64,000 nucleotides of DNA from Phycisphaerae bacterium (GTDB lineage Bacteria > Chloroflexota > Anaerolineae > 4572-78 > J111): the NCBI GenBank assembly GCA_028285035.1, contig JANQQF010000185.1, positions 89,006-153,005 on the forward strand, in the 5' to 3' direction. The notes under the pieces were generated by a model, which was given only the letters and a program-made list of their open reading frames with translations, was not told the origin of the DNA and made no database searches. The position numbers and the translations under genes were made by a program. Shown here piece by piece: positions 1-7,203 of the stretch (position 1 is the stretch's first letter; each line of letters starts with the position of its first letter).

Positions 1-204
1 GTTGTAGTCGGTCGGGGTCTTGCTTTTTAACACCCCGCCAGCCACCCAAGTGCCATCATCAAACTGAGCCGTTGCCATGACAATTGGACTTCCCGTATTT
101 ATATCATCAGGCACAGGCGTTTGGCCATGCATAAGATTTGACCACGCTTCCTTGCCGCCTTTAGGAATTGTCATCGTTGCTTCATATTTTGGTTGTGAAC
201 TCAT
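1..204 (-). CDS. Uncharacterised protein, N-terminal part (cut by window edge)
   Basis: Reading the minus strand from the ATG at 204 gives 68 uninterrupted codons that run off the left edge. The protein begins MSSQPKYEATMTIPKGG and later has VMATAQFDDGTWVAGG. An AGAGGA ribosome site lies six nucleotides before the ATG, which supports this start. I do not recognise the family; there is no signal peptide or membrane segment in the visible part. The gene is preceded by an unusual array of four 11-bp repeats (250-293) and a possible -10 element (TAAAGT, 240-235), so it is probably the first gene of a separately regulated unit. Everything beyond residue 68 is outside the window. Confidence 0.6.
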   Translation of the reverse strand, partial: MSSQPKYEATMTIPKGGKEAWSNLMHGQTPVPDDINTGSPIVMATAQFDDGTWVAGGVLKSKTPTDYN

Positions 205-234
205 TTTTATTCCTCTTGAATTAAATGTATTGCC

Positions 235-293
235 ACTTTACCACCTGAGCGTCACATTTGCGTTTAAAAAACGTCACAAAAACGTCACATAAC
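235..293 (-). promoter_or_regulatory. Four 11-bp direct repeats plus -10, SARP-type operator
   Basis: On the minus strand, four consecutive 11-mers end in ACG: GTTATGTGACG (293-283), TTTTTGTGACG (282-272), TTTTTTAAACG (271-261) and CAAATGTGACG (260-250). Nine nucleotides follow, then TAAAGT (240-235), a plausible -10 hexamer for the gene starting at 204. SARP regulators are known to bind heptamers repeated at 11 or 22 bp with the last repeat about 8 bp from the -10. The assignment to a SARP is an inference from spacing. Confidence 0.5.
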
Positions 294-323
294 AAAAAAA
301 GTCGCGAAATTGCGACTTTTTTT
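294..323 (-). terminator. Rho-independent terminator of the oxidoreductase operon
   Basis: GTCGC (301-305) and GCGAC (312-316) form a stem with a six-base loop, flanked by seven A (294-300) and seven T (317-323) that extend the stem. It lies 36 bp past the stop of the minus-strand gene ending at 359 and would work in both directions. Confidence 0.85.
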
Positions 324-358
324 GTTTATTTCTTGTTTTCTTAACGAAGCTGGTATTA

Positions 359-1339
359 CTAGTCAGTTACATCTTCCACCACAATAACAACCTTACCCCG
401 AGCCCGACTTGTTTCAAGATAACGGATGGCTTCAGCCGTCTCGCTTAAGGGGTAACATCGGTCAATGATGGGAACCACCTTTTCTGTTTCAAGCAGTTCT
501 TTGATCAACAGCATATCTTCCTTCTTAGCTTGGGCGATGCCCATTGAGCCGATTTGTTGCTCACCACGCCTTGACACCCAGGTCCCCTTCAGCATTAGCC
601 CAAACATATGAGGCAGGGTGGTAAATCCAGCCACGACACATCGCCCTTGTGGCTTCAAAGCCTGCTGATATTCTGATACGGAGCGATTCCCCACAGCATC
701 ATAAATCAGGTCATACTGCTGGCCGTTGTTGGTGAAATCTTCCTGGGTGTAATCAATCACCTCATCCGCTCCGATAGAGCGGACCATCTCGACATTCCGG
801 GTACTACATACACCGGTGACGTGAGCCTTAAACGATTTTGCAAGTTGTACTGCAAATGTCCCAGCACCCCCCGACGCCCCATTAATCAAGACCTTTTCCC
901 CAGCCTGAATCTTGCCCGTATCACGCAACCCTTGCAATGCGGTCAGACCTACAACAGGCATTGCTGCGGCCTCTTTGAATGATAAATTAGTTGGTTTGGG
1001 AACCAAAAGGTGCTCTGGAGCAGCCACATACTCGGCAAAACCGCCCAAGGATATCTCGCCAAGCACCTCATCGCTCGGTTGAAATTCGGTGACATTTGCC
1101 CCAATGGCTTCAACCGTCCCCGCAATGTCAGCCCCAAGCCTCGGGTCTTTAGGCTTAAAAAATCCCTCCGATAACCGAACCAGGAAGGGTTCCCCTCGCA
1201 TCCGATGCCAGTCCAGCGGGTTGGCCGCCGCTGCGTGAATTTTTACAAGCACTTCATTATCCTTAGGCTTTGGCTTTTCCACCGCTTTGAGTTGTAACAC
1301 ATCGGGTGAGCCGTATGTTGGGTATAAAATGGCTTTCAT
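359..1339 (-). CDS. NAD(P)-dependent MDR oxidoreductase (quinone-reductase type), paralogue 1
   Basis: This 326-residue protein is a zinc-independent medium-chain dehydrogenase/reductase of the quinone oxidoreductase group. The N-terminal GroES-like half begins MKAILYPTYGSPDVLQL, and the Rossmann motif is INGASGGAGTFAVQLAK near residue 155. It lacks the zinc-binding cysteine pattern of classical alcohol dehydrogenases, so NAD(P)H-dependent reduction of quinones or enones is the usual expectation; the substrate is unknown. An AAGGAGAG ribosome site precedes the ATG. It is the last gene of the operon that starts at 4298 and is followed by a clear terminator. The window holds two more paralogues (2290-3255 and 47146-48111); this one is closer to the latter, sharing the NPxDWxRMRG and MLxLL..WxSRR segments. 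Confidence 0.88.
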   Translation of the reverse strand: MKAILYPTYGSPDVLQLKAVEKPKPKDNEVLVKIHAAAANPLDWHRMRGEPFLVRLSEGFFKPKDPRLGADIAGTVEAIGANVTEFQPSDEVLGEISLGGFAEYVAAPEHLLVPKPTNLSFKEAAAMPVVGLTALQGLRDTGKIQAGEKVLINGASGGAGTFAVQLAKSFKAHVTGVCSTRNVEMVRSIGADEVIDYTQEDFTNNGQQYDLIYDAVGNRSVSEYQQALKPQGRCVVAGFTTLPHMFGLMLKGTWVSRRGEQQIGSMGIAQAKKEDMLLIKELLETEKVVPIIDRCYPLSETAEAIRYLETSRARGKVVIVVEDVTD

Positions 1340-1437
1340 AAGTTCTCTCCTTGCATACTACAAGATGATAATATAGGCTTGATGATTGGTAATACGTATC
1401 TCACAGAAAATGGTTGCGACACGGCTGTTTCATAAGC

Positions 1438-2211
1438 TCAAACAGAGGCAGGTTGCCTTAAAATAGCGCCATTCACTGCTTCTCGTCGAGCAGAAGCCTG
1501 ATTACGCCCTTCCCATCGTTCGACATCAACACCCTTCCACAAGAGCCATATGGTAAATGCTAACTCACCAGGAATGGCCAACACCACCACAACAGTGGCC
1601 AGCAACTCATCATATTGGGGAGAGAGAAGATGTCCGTAACTTTGGGCCAAATACCCCAAAGAGGCCAGAGTAAGCAAGATACCTAATGTTTTGGGCCAGA
1701 AGCCTGATTGATAGATAAGATACCCGAGCAATAAGAGGTGAAAACCAAAGATCAAGCCCCAGATGATGATCACAAAGGCGTTTATATCCATAAACAGGAG
1801 GACAAGCGCGTTCAATTGATCGGTCTCGAATGAGGCGAGGTAGCTTGTTCCACCCAGCAATAACAAGGCAGGGACAGCTGTCAATAAATTGGCTGCCTGA
1901 AGTCCGGCCTGGGCAAACCGGGCCAACGCTGAGGCCAAGGCAAGCGGCTTGCTCACGGGTCTCAGCAGCACATAGAGAATGGCACTCACCACAATCTCAA
2001 TCAAAATAATGGCTGTTTCGGCCACCATCCCGATACGGAACATCGTCTCTGAAGCCATCAGGCTATCGATTGTTGCAGCGGGGTCACCAGGCACGACGAC
2101 ACTAGTTCTCCCCATAAAAAATGCCAAGGGGCCCAAGAAAAAGATAGCCAAATATAGAACTCCAGCCACTCTGGCATAAGCGCGTGGCGAGGCCACCTTA
2201 TGGTTTTTCAT
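1438..2211 (-). CDS. DUF4386-type integral membrane protein
   Basis: This 257-residue protein has about six hydrophobic segments and starts with ARVAGVLYLAIFFLGPLA, the pattern typical of DUF4386 proteins (one helix with RxxGxxYL, then a periplasmic loop and further paired helices). The function of the family is not established. An AAGGAG site lies before the ATG. It is the fourth gene of the 4298-to-359 operon, between two MDR oxidoreductase genes, with gaps of 78 and 98 bp. A related membrane protein is encoded at 12342-13025 behind another copy of the small leader gene, which suggests that the pairing of leader protein and DUF4386 protein matters. A role in membrane stress or transport would be a guess. 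Confidence 0.8.
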   Translation of the reverse strand: MKNHKVASPRAYARVAGVLYLAIFFLGPLAFFMGRTSVVVPGDPAATIDSLMASETMFRIGMVAETAIILIEIVVSAILYVLLRPVSKPLALASALARFAQAGLQAANLLTAVPALLLLGGTSYLASFETDQLNALVLLFMDINAFVIIIWGLIFGFHLLLLGYLIYQSGFWPKTLGILLTLASLGYLAQSYGHLLSPQYDELLATVVVVLAIPGELAFTIWLLWKGVDVERWEGRNQASARREAVNGAILRQPASV

Positions 2212-2289
2212 TTCAATTGCTCCTTTTTAGTCTTTGGTTATGGCCCTGACGTCTAGCATCAGGGCCATTAACACGCCTGTTTTTTGTAT

Positions 2290-3255
2290 CTACGCAACAG
2301 TCACGACGACATTACCACGTTTATGACCCTGATCGACATAACTATGCGCTTCCACAATTTGCTCTAAGGAGTAGCTCTGATCAATCACGGCCTTGAGAAC
2401 GCCTTTCTCAAAAAGCTCCCGCATCAAGGTAAGGTCTTTAACTTGTTCATTGGCAGGTCGTAACCCGGCAAAGACAATTTTGGCCTTCTTGTTGCCAAAT
2501 TTCGAGGTCCACAACATTTGGAGCAAAAGAGGCAGACTTATAACAGGGGTGAGATAAAGACCACCTAGTTTTAATGATCCTTTGGCCTTGGCAAACGAAC
2601 TTTTGCCAACCACGTCAAAAATGATGTCATAGCTTTCGCGAGTACGAGTAAAATCTTCTTTTTTGTAATCAATGACTTGGTCAGCTCCCAGTGATTTTAC
2701 CAACTCTACATTTCGGGTGCTACAGACCCCAGTCACCTCGGCCCCAAAATGTTTGGCTAATTGAACCGCCACGGTACCAATCGCCCCAGAGGCACCGTTG
2801 ATCAGAATTTTTTGGCCGCGTTGAAGATTGGCCCCCTCTTGCAGAAAGGGAAGTGCCGTAATATCACAAAAAGCGGCGGCTTCTTCATAGCTCATATTGT
2901 CTGGCTTTTTGATCAGAACCGCTTCCTCTGGCAAACAGAGGTACTCGGCATAGGCTCCAAACTCGGCGGTTGCGGCCAAAATTTTATCGCCAACCTTAAA
3001 GCGTTTGACATCCTTTCCCACGGCTTCGATTTCCCCCGCCAACTCGCTACCAAGCGTGGTGACCTTAGGGCGCATCAATCCTGTAAACAATCGAGCCGCA
3101 ATCTGGCGGCCGCTACGGAAGATGGAGTCCACGGCGGTGACGGTGGTCGCGTGAATTTTGATCAAAACTTCATTATCCTTGGGTGTCGGCTTTTCGACCT
3201 CTGTCAATTGAAGTACATCGGGTGAGCCGTATTCTTTATAAATTGCAGTTTTCAT
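2290..3255 (-). CDS. NAD(P)-dependent MDR oxidoreductase, paralogue 2
   Basis: A 321-residue zinc-independent medium-chain reductase, with MKTAIYKEYGSPDVLQL at the N-terminus and the cofactor loop INGASGAIGTVAVQLAK near residue 152. It has the CSTRNVELVKSLGADQVIDY segment shared by all three paralogues in the window, and the usual C-terminal ending with RGNVVVTV. AAAGGAGA precedes the ATG. It is the third gene of the operon from 4298 and follows the SDR gene after 34 bp. Compared with paralogues 1 and 3 it differs most in the substrate-side N-terminal half (TTVTAVDSIFRSGR in place of the NPxDWxRMRG segment), so it probably acts on a different substrate. Confidence 0.88.
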   Translation of the reverse strand: MKTAIYKEYGSPDVLQLTEVEKPTPKDNEVLIKIHATTVTAVDSIFRSGRQIAARLFTGLMRPKVTTLGSELAGEIEAVGKDVKRFKVGDKILAATAEFGAYAEYLCLPEEAVLIKKPDNMSYEEAAAFCDITALPFLQEGANLQRGQKILINGASGAIGTVAVQLAKHFGAEVTGVCSTRNVELVKSLGADQVIDYKKEDFTRTRESYDIIFDVVGKSSFAKAKGSLKLGGLYLTPVISLPLLLQMLWTSKFGNKKAKIVFAGLRPANEQVKDLTLMRELFEKGVLKAVIDQSYSLEQIVEAHSYVDQGHKRGNVVVTVA

Positions 3256-3289
3256 TTTTCATCTCCTTTAATTTCTAATAAATATTGTT

Positions 3290-4030
3290 TCAATTTTCCT
3301 TGTTGTATATGACCGGCATTTGCCCTTTCCATTGCTGCCAAAGAGCATCGTTGGTAATCAACTCAGCCATAAAGTGCCCCACGTTGATGCGACTGGTTTT
3401 GCCGGCGTCAAATAGTGGGTCACGGGTGGGCGAGGGATGCACATCGTATGTCGTGACCTCATCTAAATCGACCAGTCCATCAGGGCGGACAACCACCCAC
3501 TCGATGAGGCGATCGTTCTGACCAATCGTGCTGCGCAAATGCTCTGCAGCTTGCTCATTATCCACGTGCGGCGGCAAGAGCAGCCGTAATAACCTAATCA
3601 CAGTTTTATGGGTTATCGTAACCGGATCATCGCAATCGGGATTGTGATTGCCTGTGGTGTTCATCAACACAAACTTTGTTCGCCCAAATTTAGTTTGCCC
3701 ATCAGATTGATTGACTTTGATAGCCTGACACAACCGCCGGGTAGCATCGGTGACGAGTTTACGTGGCTGACCATAAATCCCTTTCAATGAAACGTTGTGC
3801 CCCAAACAAGAGGCCACCGCCTCACACCCGTTGACATGCTGGACCATTTCGTCATCACTCAGATCCAACAGGCTAGCCCGAACAACTGATAGGTTGGGGT
3901 GATTTCGAATGGCCTCCGGCAACTTATCCGGCGAGCGAACAATGACCTTGACCGCCTGGCCCTGCTCAAGCAATTGTTTAACCAGCAACCGGCCCGTTGC
4001 CCCTGTAGCTCCAACGATAAGTGTTGTCAT
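3290..4030 (-). CDS. NAD(P)-binding SDR-like protein (NmrA/atypical SDR)
   Basis: A 246-residue atypical short-chain dehydrogenase. The first residues, TTLIVGATGATGRLLVKQLL, form the Rossmann glycine motif GATGATG, and KVIVRSPDKLP follows as the second strand and NADP-preferring arginine. The middle has EAVASCLGHN and FVLMNTTGNHN where SDR catalytic residues would lie, but no clear YxxxK, which is common in this NmrA-like group of oxidoreductases or redox sensors. AGAGGAGAG precedes the ATG. It is the second gene of the operon, 22 bp after the small leader gene, and the oxidoreductases follow. Activity is unknown. Confidence 0.8.
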   Translation of the reverse strand: MTTLIVGATGATGRLLVKQLLEQGQAVKVIVRSPDKLPEAIRNHPNLSVVRASLLDLSDDEMVQHVNGCEAVASCLGHNVSLKGIYGQPRKLVTDATRRLCQAIKVNQSDGQTKFGRTKFVLMNTTGNHNPDCDDPVTITHKTVIRLLRLLLPPHVDNEQAAEHLRSTIGQNDRLIEWVVVRPDGLVDLDEVTTYDVHPSPTRDPLFDAGKTSRINVGHFMAELITNDALWQQWKGQMPVIYNKEN

Positions 4031-4052
4031 CTATTATCTCTCCTCTTTGTTA

Positions 4053-4298
4053 TCAATTGACCTTGACGCAATTGACTGAAACCAATGGCAGTCCCACATC
4101 ACGTACTTTTCGAAGCACCCCGTATAAGGCAGCTTGATCAGCCAATTCGCCGGTCAAAAGCGTACATCCATTGTCGCCCAAGGTGATGGTCAGCCCTTCC
4201 AACCACGCCGTCCATTGTCCATCAAGATGACCTTCTAGTTTGATTTGACAGAAAATGTTTTCATTGGAGGGGAACACTGCATTACTCTGGTTTGTCAT
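4053..4298 (-). CDS. Small leader protein of unknown function, paralogue 1
   Basis: An 81-residue soluble protein. Its core reads IKLEGHLDGQWTAWLEGLTI followed by LLTGELADQAALYGVLRKVRD and GLPLVSV. Two more copies occur in this window (13022-13252 and 51348-51611), sharing GHL..QW..W...LTI....G...L.G...DQAAL.G...K...LG..L.S. I remember similar short proteins from other Chloroflexota but know no function. In all three places it is the first gene of an operon. Here an SDR, two MDR reductases and a DUF4386 protein follow, and the strong box-A promoter precedes it by about 60 bp. A role as co-regulator or partner of the LAL proteins is an inference from context only. Confidence 0.82.
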   Translation of the reverse strand: MTNQSNAVFPSNENIFCQIKLEGHLDGQWTAWLEGLTITLGDNGCTLLTGELADQAALYGVLRKVRDVGLPLVSVNCVKVN

Positions 4299-4320
4299 TT
4301 GATTACACCTATTAGGTCAC

Positions 4321-4352
4321 ATTTATAAATCTAAAATCGTAATTCATAAATC
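4321..4352 (-). repeat. 32-nt conserved leader segment, copy at promoter A
   Basis: This 32-nt segment matches 12090-12121 at 28 of 32 positions; both contain CTAAAATCGTAATTC and end in AAATC. Each copy starts 9-10 nt after the -10 element of its promoter, so both would form the first part of the mRNA leader. It could be leftover of a promoter duplication or a regulatory leader element. Confidence 0.65.
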
Positions 4353-4361
4353 AATGGTAGT

Positions 4362-4420
4362 ACTATATCAATAAACAGGTATTGCTGTATAGATACTAAA
4401 GTATTGTTTGAGGTATTGGT
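4362..4420 (-). promoter_or_regulatory. Box-A promoter (LAL-type activator site)
   Basis: On the minus strand, the box at 4420-4386 contains AATACCTCAAACA and then the palindrome ATACTTTAGTAT followed by CTATACA. The -10 element TATAGT (in GATATAGT) is at 4367-4362, with the box edge exactly 19 bp further upstream. There is no TTGACA-like -35, as expected of an activator-dependent promoter. Sites B, C and D have the same geometry. It drives the operon beginning at 4298. Confidence 0.75.
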
Positions 4421-4733
4421 GTGGGGGGCGAAATATCAAGAATATTTATCTCACGCTTGATTTTGACAAAACATCGTTGGGTCGAATCCAACGGCGCTTT
4501 TACTTTTGAGGAATTAGAGGGACGTAGTAAAATTTTAAGATGATCCTGACCTATGGGAATAATGTTGGATGGTGCAAAATAAAATTGGAATATTTAGAAT
4601 GATTTTTCAAGAGGTTACATTGGTATGGGGTAAATCCCCTGAAAAATTCTGCTATTACACAAAACGTGGGACATACCCACATTCTTGGGAATAAATAGTT
4701 AGGCTACTTCGCAACATAGCAAAGCATTTTCGA
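4421..4733 (+). promoter_or_regulatory. Intergenic region with two short inverted repeats
   Basis: This gene-free stretch lies between the box-A promoter and the membrane-protein gene at 4734. It holds GGGGTAAATCCCC (4627-4639) and GTGGGACATACCCAC (4666-4680), two inverted repeats whose centres are 40 bp apart. Both precede the plus-strand gene and may be operators. No convincing -10/-35 pair was found. Confidence 0.35.
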
Positions 4734-5444
4734 TTGTTAAACGTACAAACTTTCAGATCAAATATTCTTATTTACACAATTTGTGTAATCGTTCTCTTGG
4801 TCATCTTCATTGCATTAGAGTACCCTTTTACGGGGCCAACAGGATGGTGGCGAGACGTGCTCATTTCTATATTCTCGATTTGGCTATTACATCGAAGCCG
4901 GATTAAGGAGATGAGCTATCTTGGTTTCTCTCTAATTGTTCTAGGAAGTTTGTTGCCGTGGTGGTGTGCAGGGGATGTTATTGTAAACTGCGCGTTTGGG
5001 GTTGACTCGTACAATGTATACCTTATACGCTTTTGGCCAACCATTGGCTTCTTTACTGGCCACATCTCATTGGGTAATATCGGCCTTATTGCTATTTTGT
5101 TGGCAACATTGATAATCTACAATATTCTCAGTGATCGAATTCCTAAATTGTTTCGTAAAATGGGAAGTATCATACCAAGCCTACTACTTGCAGTATTTGC
5201 ATTGTATCAGTTGGCGAGCCACTTTAGTATGCGTATTTCATACCTACGAGTAACGTCTGACCTTTATTTGGAGGATGGTTTGGTACTAGTTACTTATGGA
5301 TCGTTATTACTGATTACAGCATCACTACAAAGTGTGGGGATTGAACACATATCAGGTGCATTTTTACGGATAGCAGTGTTTATGATAGGGATTATGCCGT
5401 TCACACATATGCTAGAGCGTTTTTACCACCTATACTTAAGATGA
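4734..5444 (+). CDS. Uncharacterised multi-pass membrane protein
   Basis: A 236-residue protein with about six to seven hydrophobic segments (first ILIYTICVIVLLVIFIALEY, last near IAVFMIGIMPF). The only start available between the upstream in-frame stop (4692) and the coding region is a TTG at 4734, and no good ribosome site precedes it, so the start is uncertain. Base composition is more AT-rich than the neighbours. I do not recognise a family. It is transcribed opposite to both flanking operons and stands alone, with two inverted repeats upstream. A membrane sensor or an acquired gene are both possible. Confidence 0.6.
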   Translation: MLNVQTFRSNILIYTICVIVLLVIFIALEYPFTGPTGWWRDVLISIFSIWLLHRSRIKEMSYLGFSLIVLGSLLPWWCAGDVIVNCAFGVDSYNVYLIRFWPTIGFFTGHISLGNIGLIAILLATLIIYNILSDRIPKLFRKMGSIIPSLLLAVFALYQLASHFSMRISYLRVTSDLYLEDGLVLVTYGSLLLITASLQSVGIEHISGAFLRIAVFMIGIMPFTHMLERFYHLYLR

Positions 5445-5723
5445 AGGAGGGGTTCTTGAGTATCCAGCATTTAATGTCAATGCCATATTCATAATGAGGC
5501 AACTGTACCTATAACGGTCAATGTTAATGTAGGCCTCCCTGCCTATACAGGAACAGATTAGGAGCCTATGTTACAAGTTGTTTTCATAAGAGCAAAATAG
5601 AAACGAAGTTTCGATTACGAATGAGGAAAATTAGGAGTCTGAAAGTGCACTTTCAGACTCCTAAGCGATTCGCGTACCTTTGAGGCCTATTTTTACCCAA
5701 AGCAGCTAAGAAACTATACTCAA
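5445..5723. terminator. Intergenic region with 34-bp perfect palindrome (5631-5664)
   Basis: A perfect palindrome spans 5631-5664 with the centre AAAGTGCACTTT and arms of 17 bp. It lies between convergent genes (plus gene ending 5444, minus gene ending 5724) and most likely ends transcription from the minus side. The core AAAGTGCACTTT recurs in the palindrome at 59510-59533. The rest of the gap shows nothing else. Confidence 0.65.
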
Positions 5724-6623
5724 TTATTGAAATTCAGTCTCGATTAAATCTTTGTTCACCGCGACCGCAGCCTTACTCCCCTCACTCGCAGCAATAATTA
5801 GGTTAGAAGGATGTCCCACAGCCTCGCCAGCTAGGTACACCCCTTGCACCGTCGTTCTCCCTAAGGGGTCAACGATTGTTCCACCAAAATCATGCTTATC
5901 ACAGCCAAGACGTGTACTAAAAGGTGATGCTTGAGACAGCGTTGTAACCACAAAACCACCCACCCGATTAATTGGCTCCTGATTAGCAAACTCAATGGCC
6001 TCCAAATACCCGTCTTGGCCAACTAGCCTAGTGATAGGCGCTTCTACAGTTTTTATCTGCTTTTTGCTCAAGATGGCTCGCTGCTCCTCTGTCAGGGGGT
6101 GATGGCCATTCGTACACAGTACTAAATCGTGACTCCAATTCCAGATCATCTTTGTATAATCGAAGGTCTGCCCCCCTTCAGAGATAACCACAAGCGGTTT
6201 ATCCTTGCGTTCCCAGCCATCGCAGTACGGACAACTAAACAGACTTTTGCCATAATAGTTTTCAATACCTGGGACAGCGGGAAAGGTCTCCTTTAAGCCA
6301 GTGGCAAGCAAAACCGTTTTTGCCTGAAAAGTTTCTTGGTCATCGGTAGCAAGGGCAAAAGAGTCGGCTTGGCTCTGCACATCAGTCACTCGCATTTGCC
6401 GAATTTCCACCGAGGGATACTGACTAATTTCTTGTTGGGCAATCGTTCTAAACGCAGCAGGCTTGATCCCATCTCGGGTTAAAAAGCCGTGTGACTCTTG
6501 CGTTACTGCATTTCTCGGTCGATTATCATCAAATACAATCACCCTTCTCTTGGCTCTGCCTAAAACAAGGGCTGCATTCAAACCTGCTGGGCCACCCCCA
6601 ATAATCGCACAATCAATCATCAT
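5724..6623 (-). CDS. Thioredoxin-reductase-like FAD/NAD(P) oxidoreductase
   Basis: A 299-residue flavoprotein of the thioredoxin reductase fold. The FAD-binding GGGPAGLNAALVLGRAKRRV motif is at residues 9-28, and the redox CPYCDGW pair (Cys131, Cys134) is in place. The second nucleotide site appears as VVISEGGQTFDY rather than the GGGDSA loop, so NADPH binding may be altered; proteins of this kind include ferredoxin- or bacillithiol-type disulfide reductases. The C-terminal GVYLAGEAVG motif for FAD is present. AAAGGAT precedes the ATG. It follows the Rrf2 gene by 69 bp on the same strand and is probably repressed by it. Confidence 0.85.
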   Translation of the reverse strand: MMIDCAIIGGGPAGLNAALVLGRAKRRVIVFDDNRPRNAVTQESHGFLTRDGIKPAAFRTIAQQEISQYPSVEIRQMRVTDVQSQADSFALATDDQETFQAKTVLLATGLKETFPAVPGIENYYGKSLFSCPYCDGWERKDKPLVVISEGGQTFDYTKMIWNWSHDLVLCTNGHHPLTEEQRAILSKKQIKTVEAPITRLVGQDGYLEAIEFANQEPINRVGGFVVTTLSQASPFSTRLGCDKHDFGGTIVDPLGRTTVQGVYLAGEAVGHPSNLIIAASEGSKAAVAVNKDLIETEFQ

Positions 6624-6692
6624 TTTGTTATCCTTTCCAAATAAAGATATTAAAGATCGTTTATATCCGTAATTATAAGAAAAATATATAGA

Positions 6693-7109
6693 CTATTGTC
6701 CAAACCATTTAACCCCATCTATCTGGTCAACCAGATCAACCAGCTTTTTTTCTTTTAGATAATTTTCCATCTGCTGTTCTGCCCCAGTCATGACTTTTTG
6801 AATCAAGCAGCCTTCGTGGTTCTCTCCAATACCGCAATCAAACAGCGAAGCTGTTCCTTCGGTGGCTTGAATAACCTCCAGAAAAGAAACATCTGCTTTA
6901 TTTCTGACTAACCTATAGCCTCCTTTAATCCCAGGCGTCGATTGAATCATACCCGCCTTTACCAGCTTGGTTAATATTTTAGAGAGATAGGTTGGGGAAA
7001 TTTGTTGCAGTTCGGCTAATTTCTGGACCCCAATATTCTCTCCAGATGGCAGCACCATAAAGTACATCATTGTGTGGAGGGCATAATTGGTTGCTTGTGA
7101 ATATTTCAT
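6693..7109 (-). CDS. Rrf2-family transcriptional regulator
   Basis: A 138-residue winged-helix regulator. MKYSQATNYALHTMMYF opens it, QISPTYLSKILTKLVKAGMIQS is the recognition helix with wing, and GIKGGYRLVRN is the Rrf2 signature. Only two cysteines (Cys92, Cys101) lie in the usual cluster region, against three in IscR and NsrR, so it may sense redox state through a disulfide or be an incomplete iron-sulfur site. A perfect 15-bp palindrome in its own promoter suggests autoregulation. The flavin disulfide reductase downstream is its likely target, which would make this a small redox-response unit. Confidence 0.88.
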   Translation of the reverse strand: MKYSQATNYALHTMMYFMVLPSGENIGVQKLAELQQISPTYLSKILTKLVKAGMIQSTPGIKGGYRLVRNKADVSFLEVIQATEGTASLFDCGIGENHEGCLIQKVMTGAEQQMENYLKEKKLVDLVDQIDGVKWFGQ

Positions 7110-7121
7110 ACATTCATCTCT

Positions 7122-7146
7122 ATTACAGACTCAATGAGTCTATAAT
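7122..7146 (-). promoter_or_regulatory. Rrf2 operator palindrome over promoter
   Basis: AGACTCAATGAGTCT (7127-7141) is a perfect palindrome that extends imperfectly to ATTAC and ATAAT at its ends. On the minus strand the right arm contains ATTATAGAC, a possible -10, so protein bound here would block the promoter of the Rrf2 gene (start 7109). This is inference from position. Confidence 0.6.
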
Positions 7147-7203
7147 AGCTCATCAGTTAGCCAATGTCAAACTTTTACATACAAAACAGATTGAACGTTG
7201 CGG

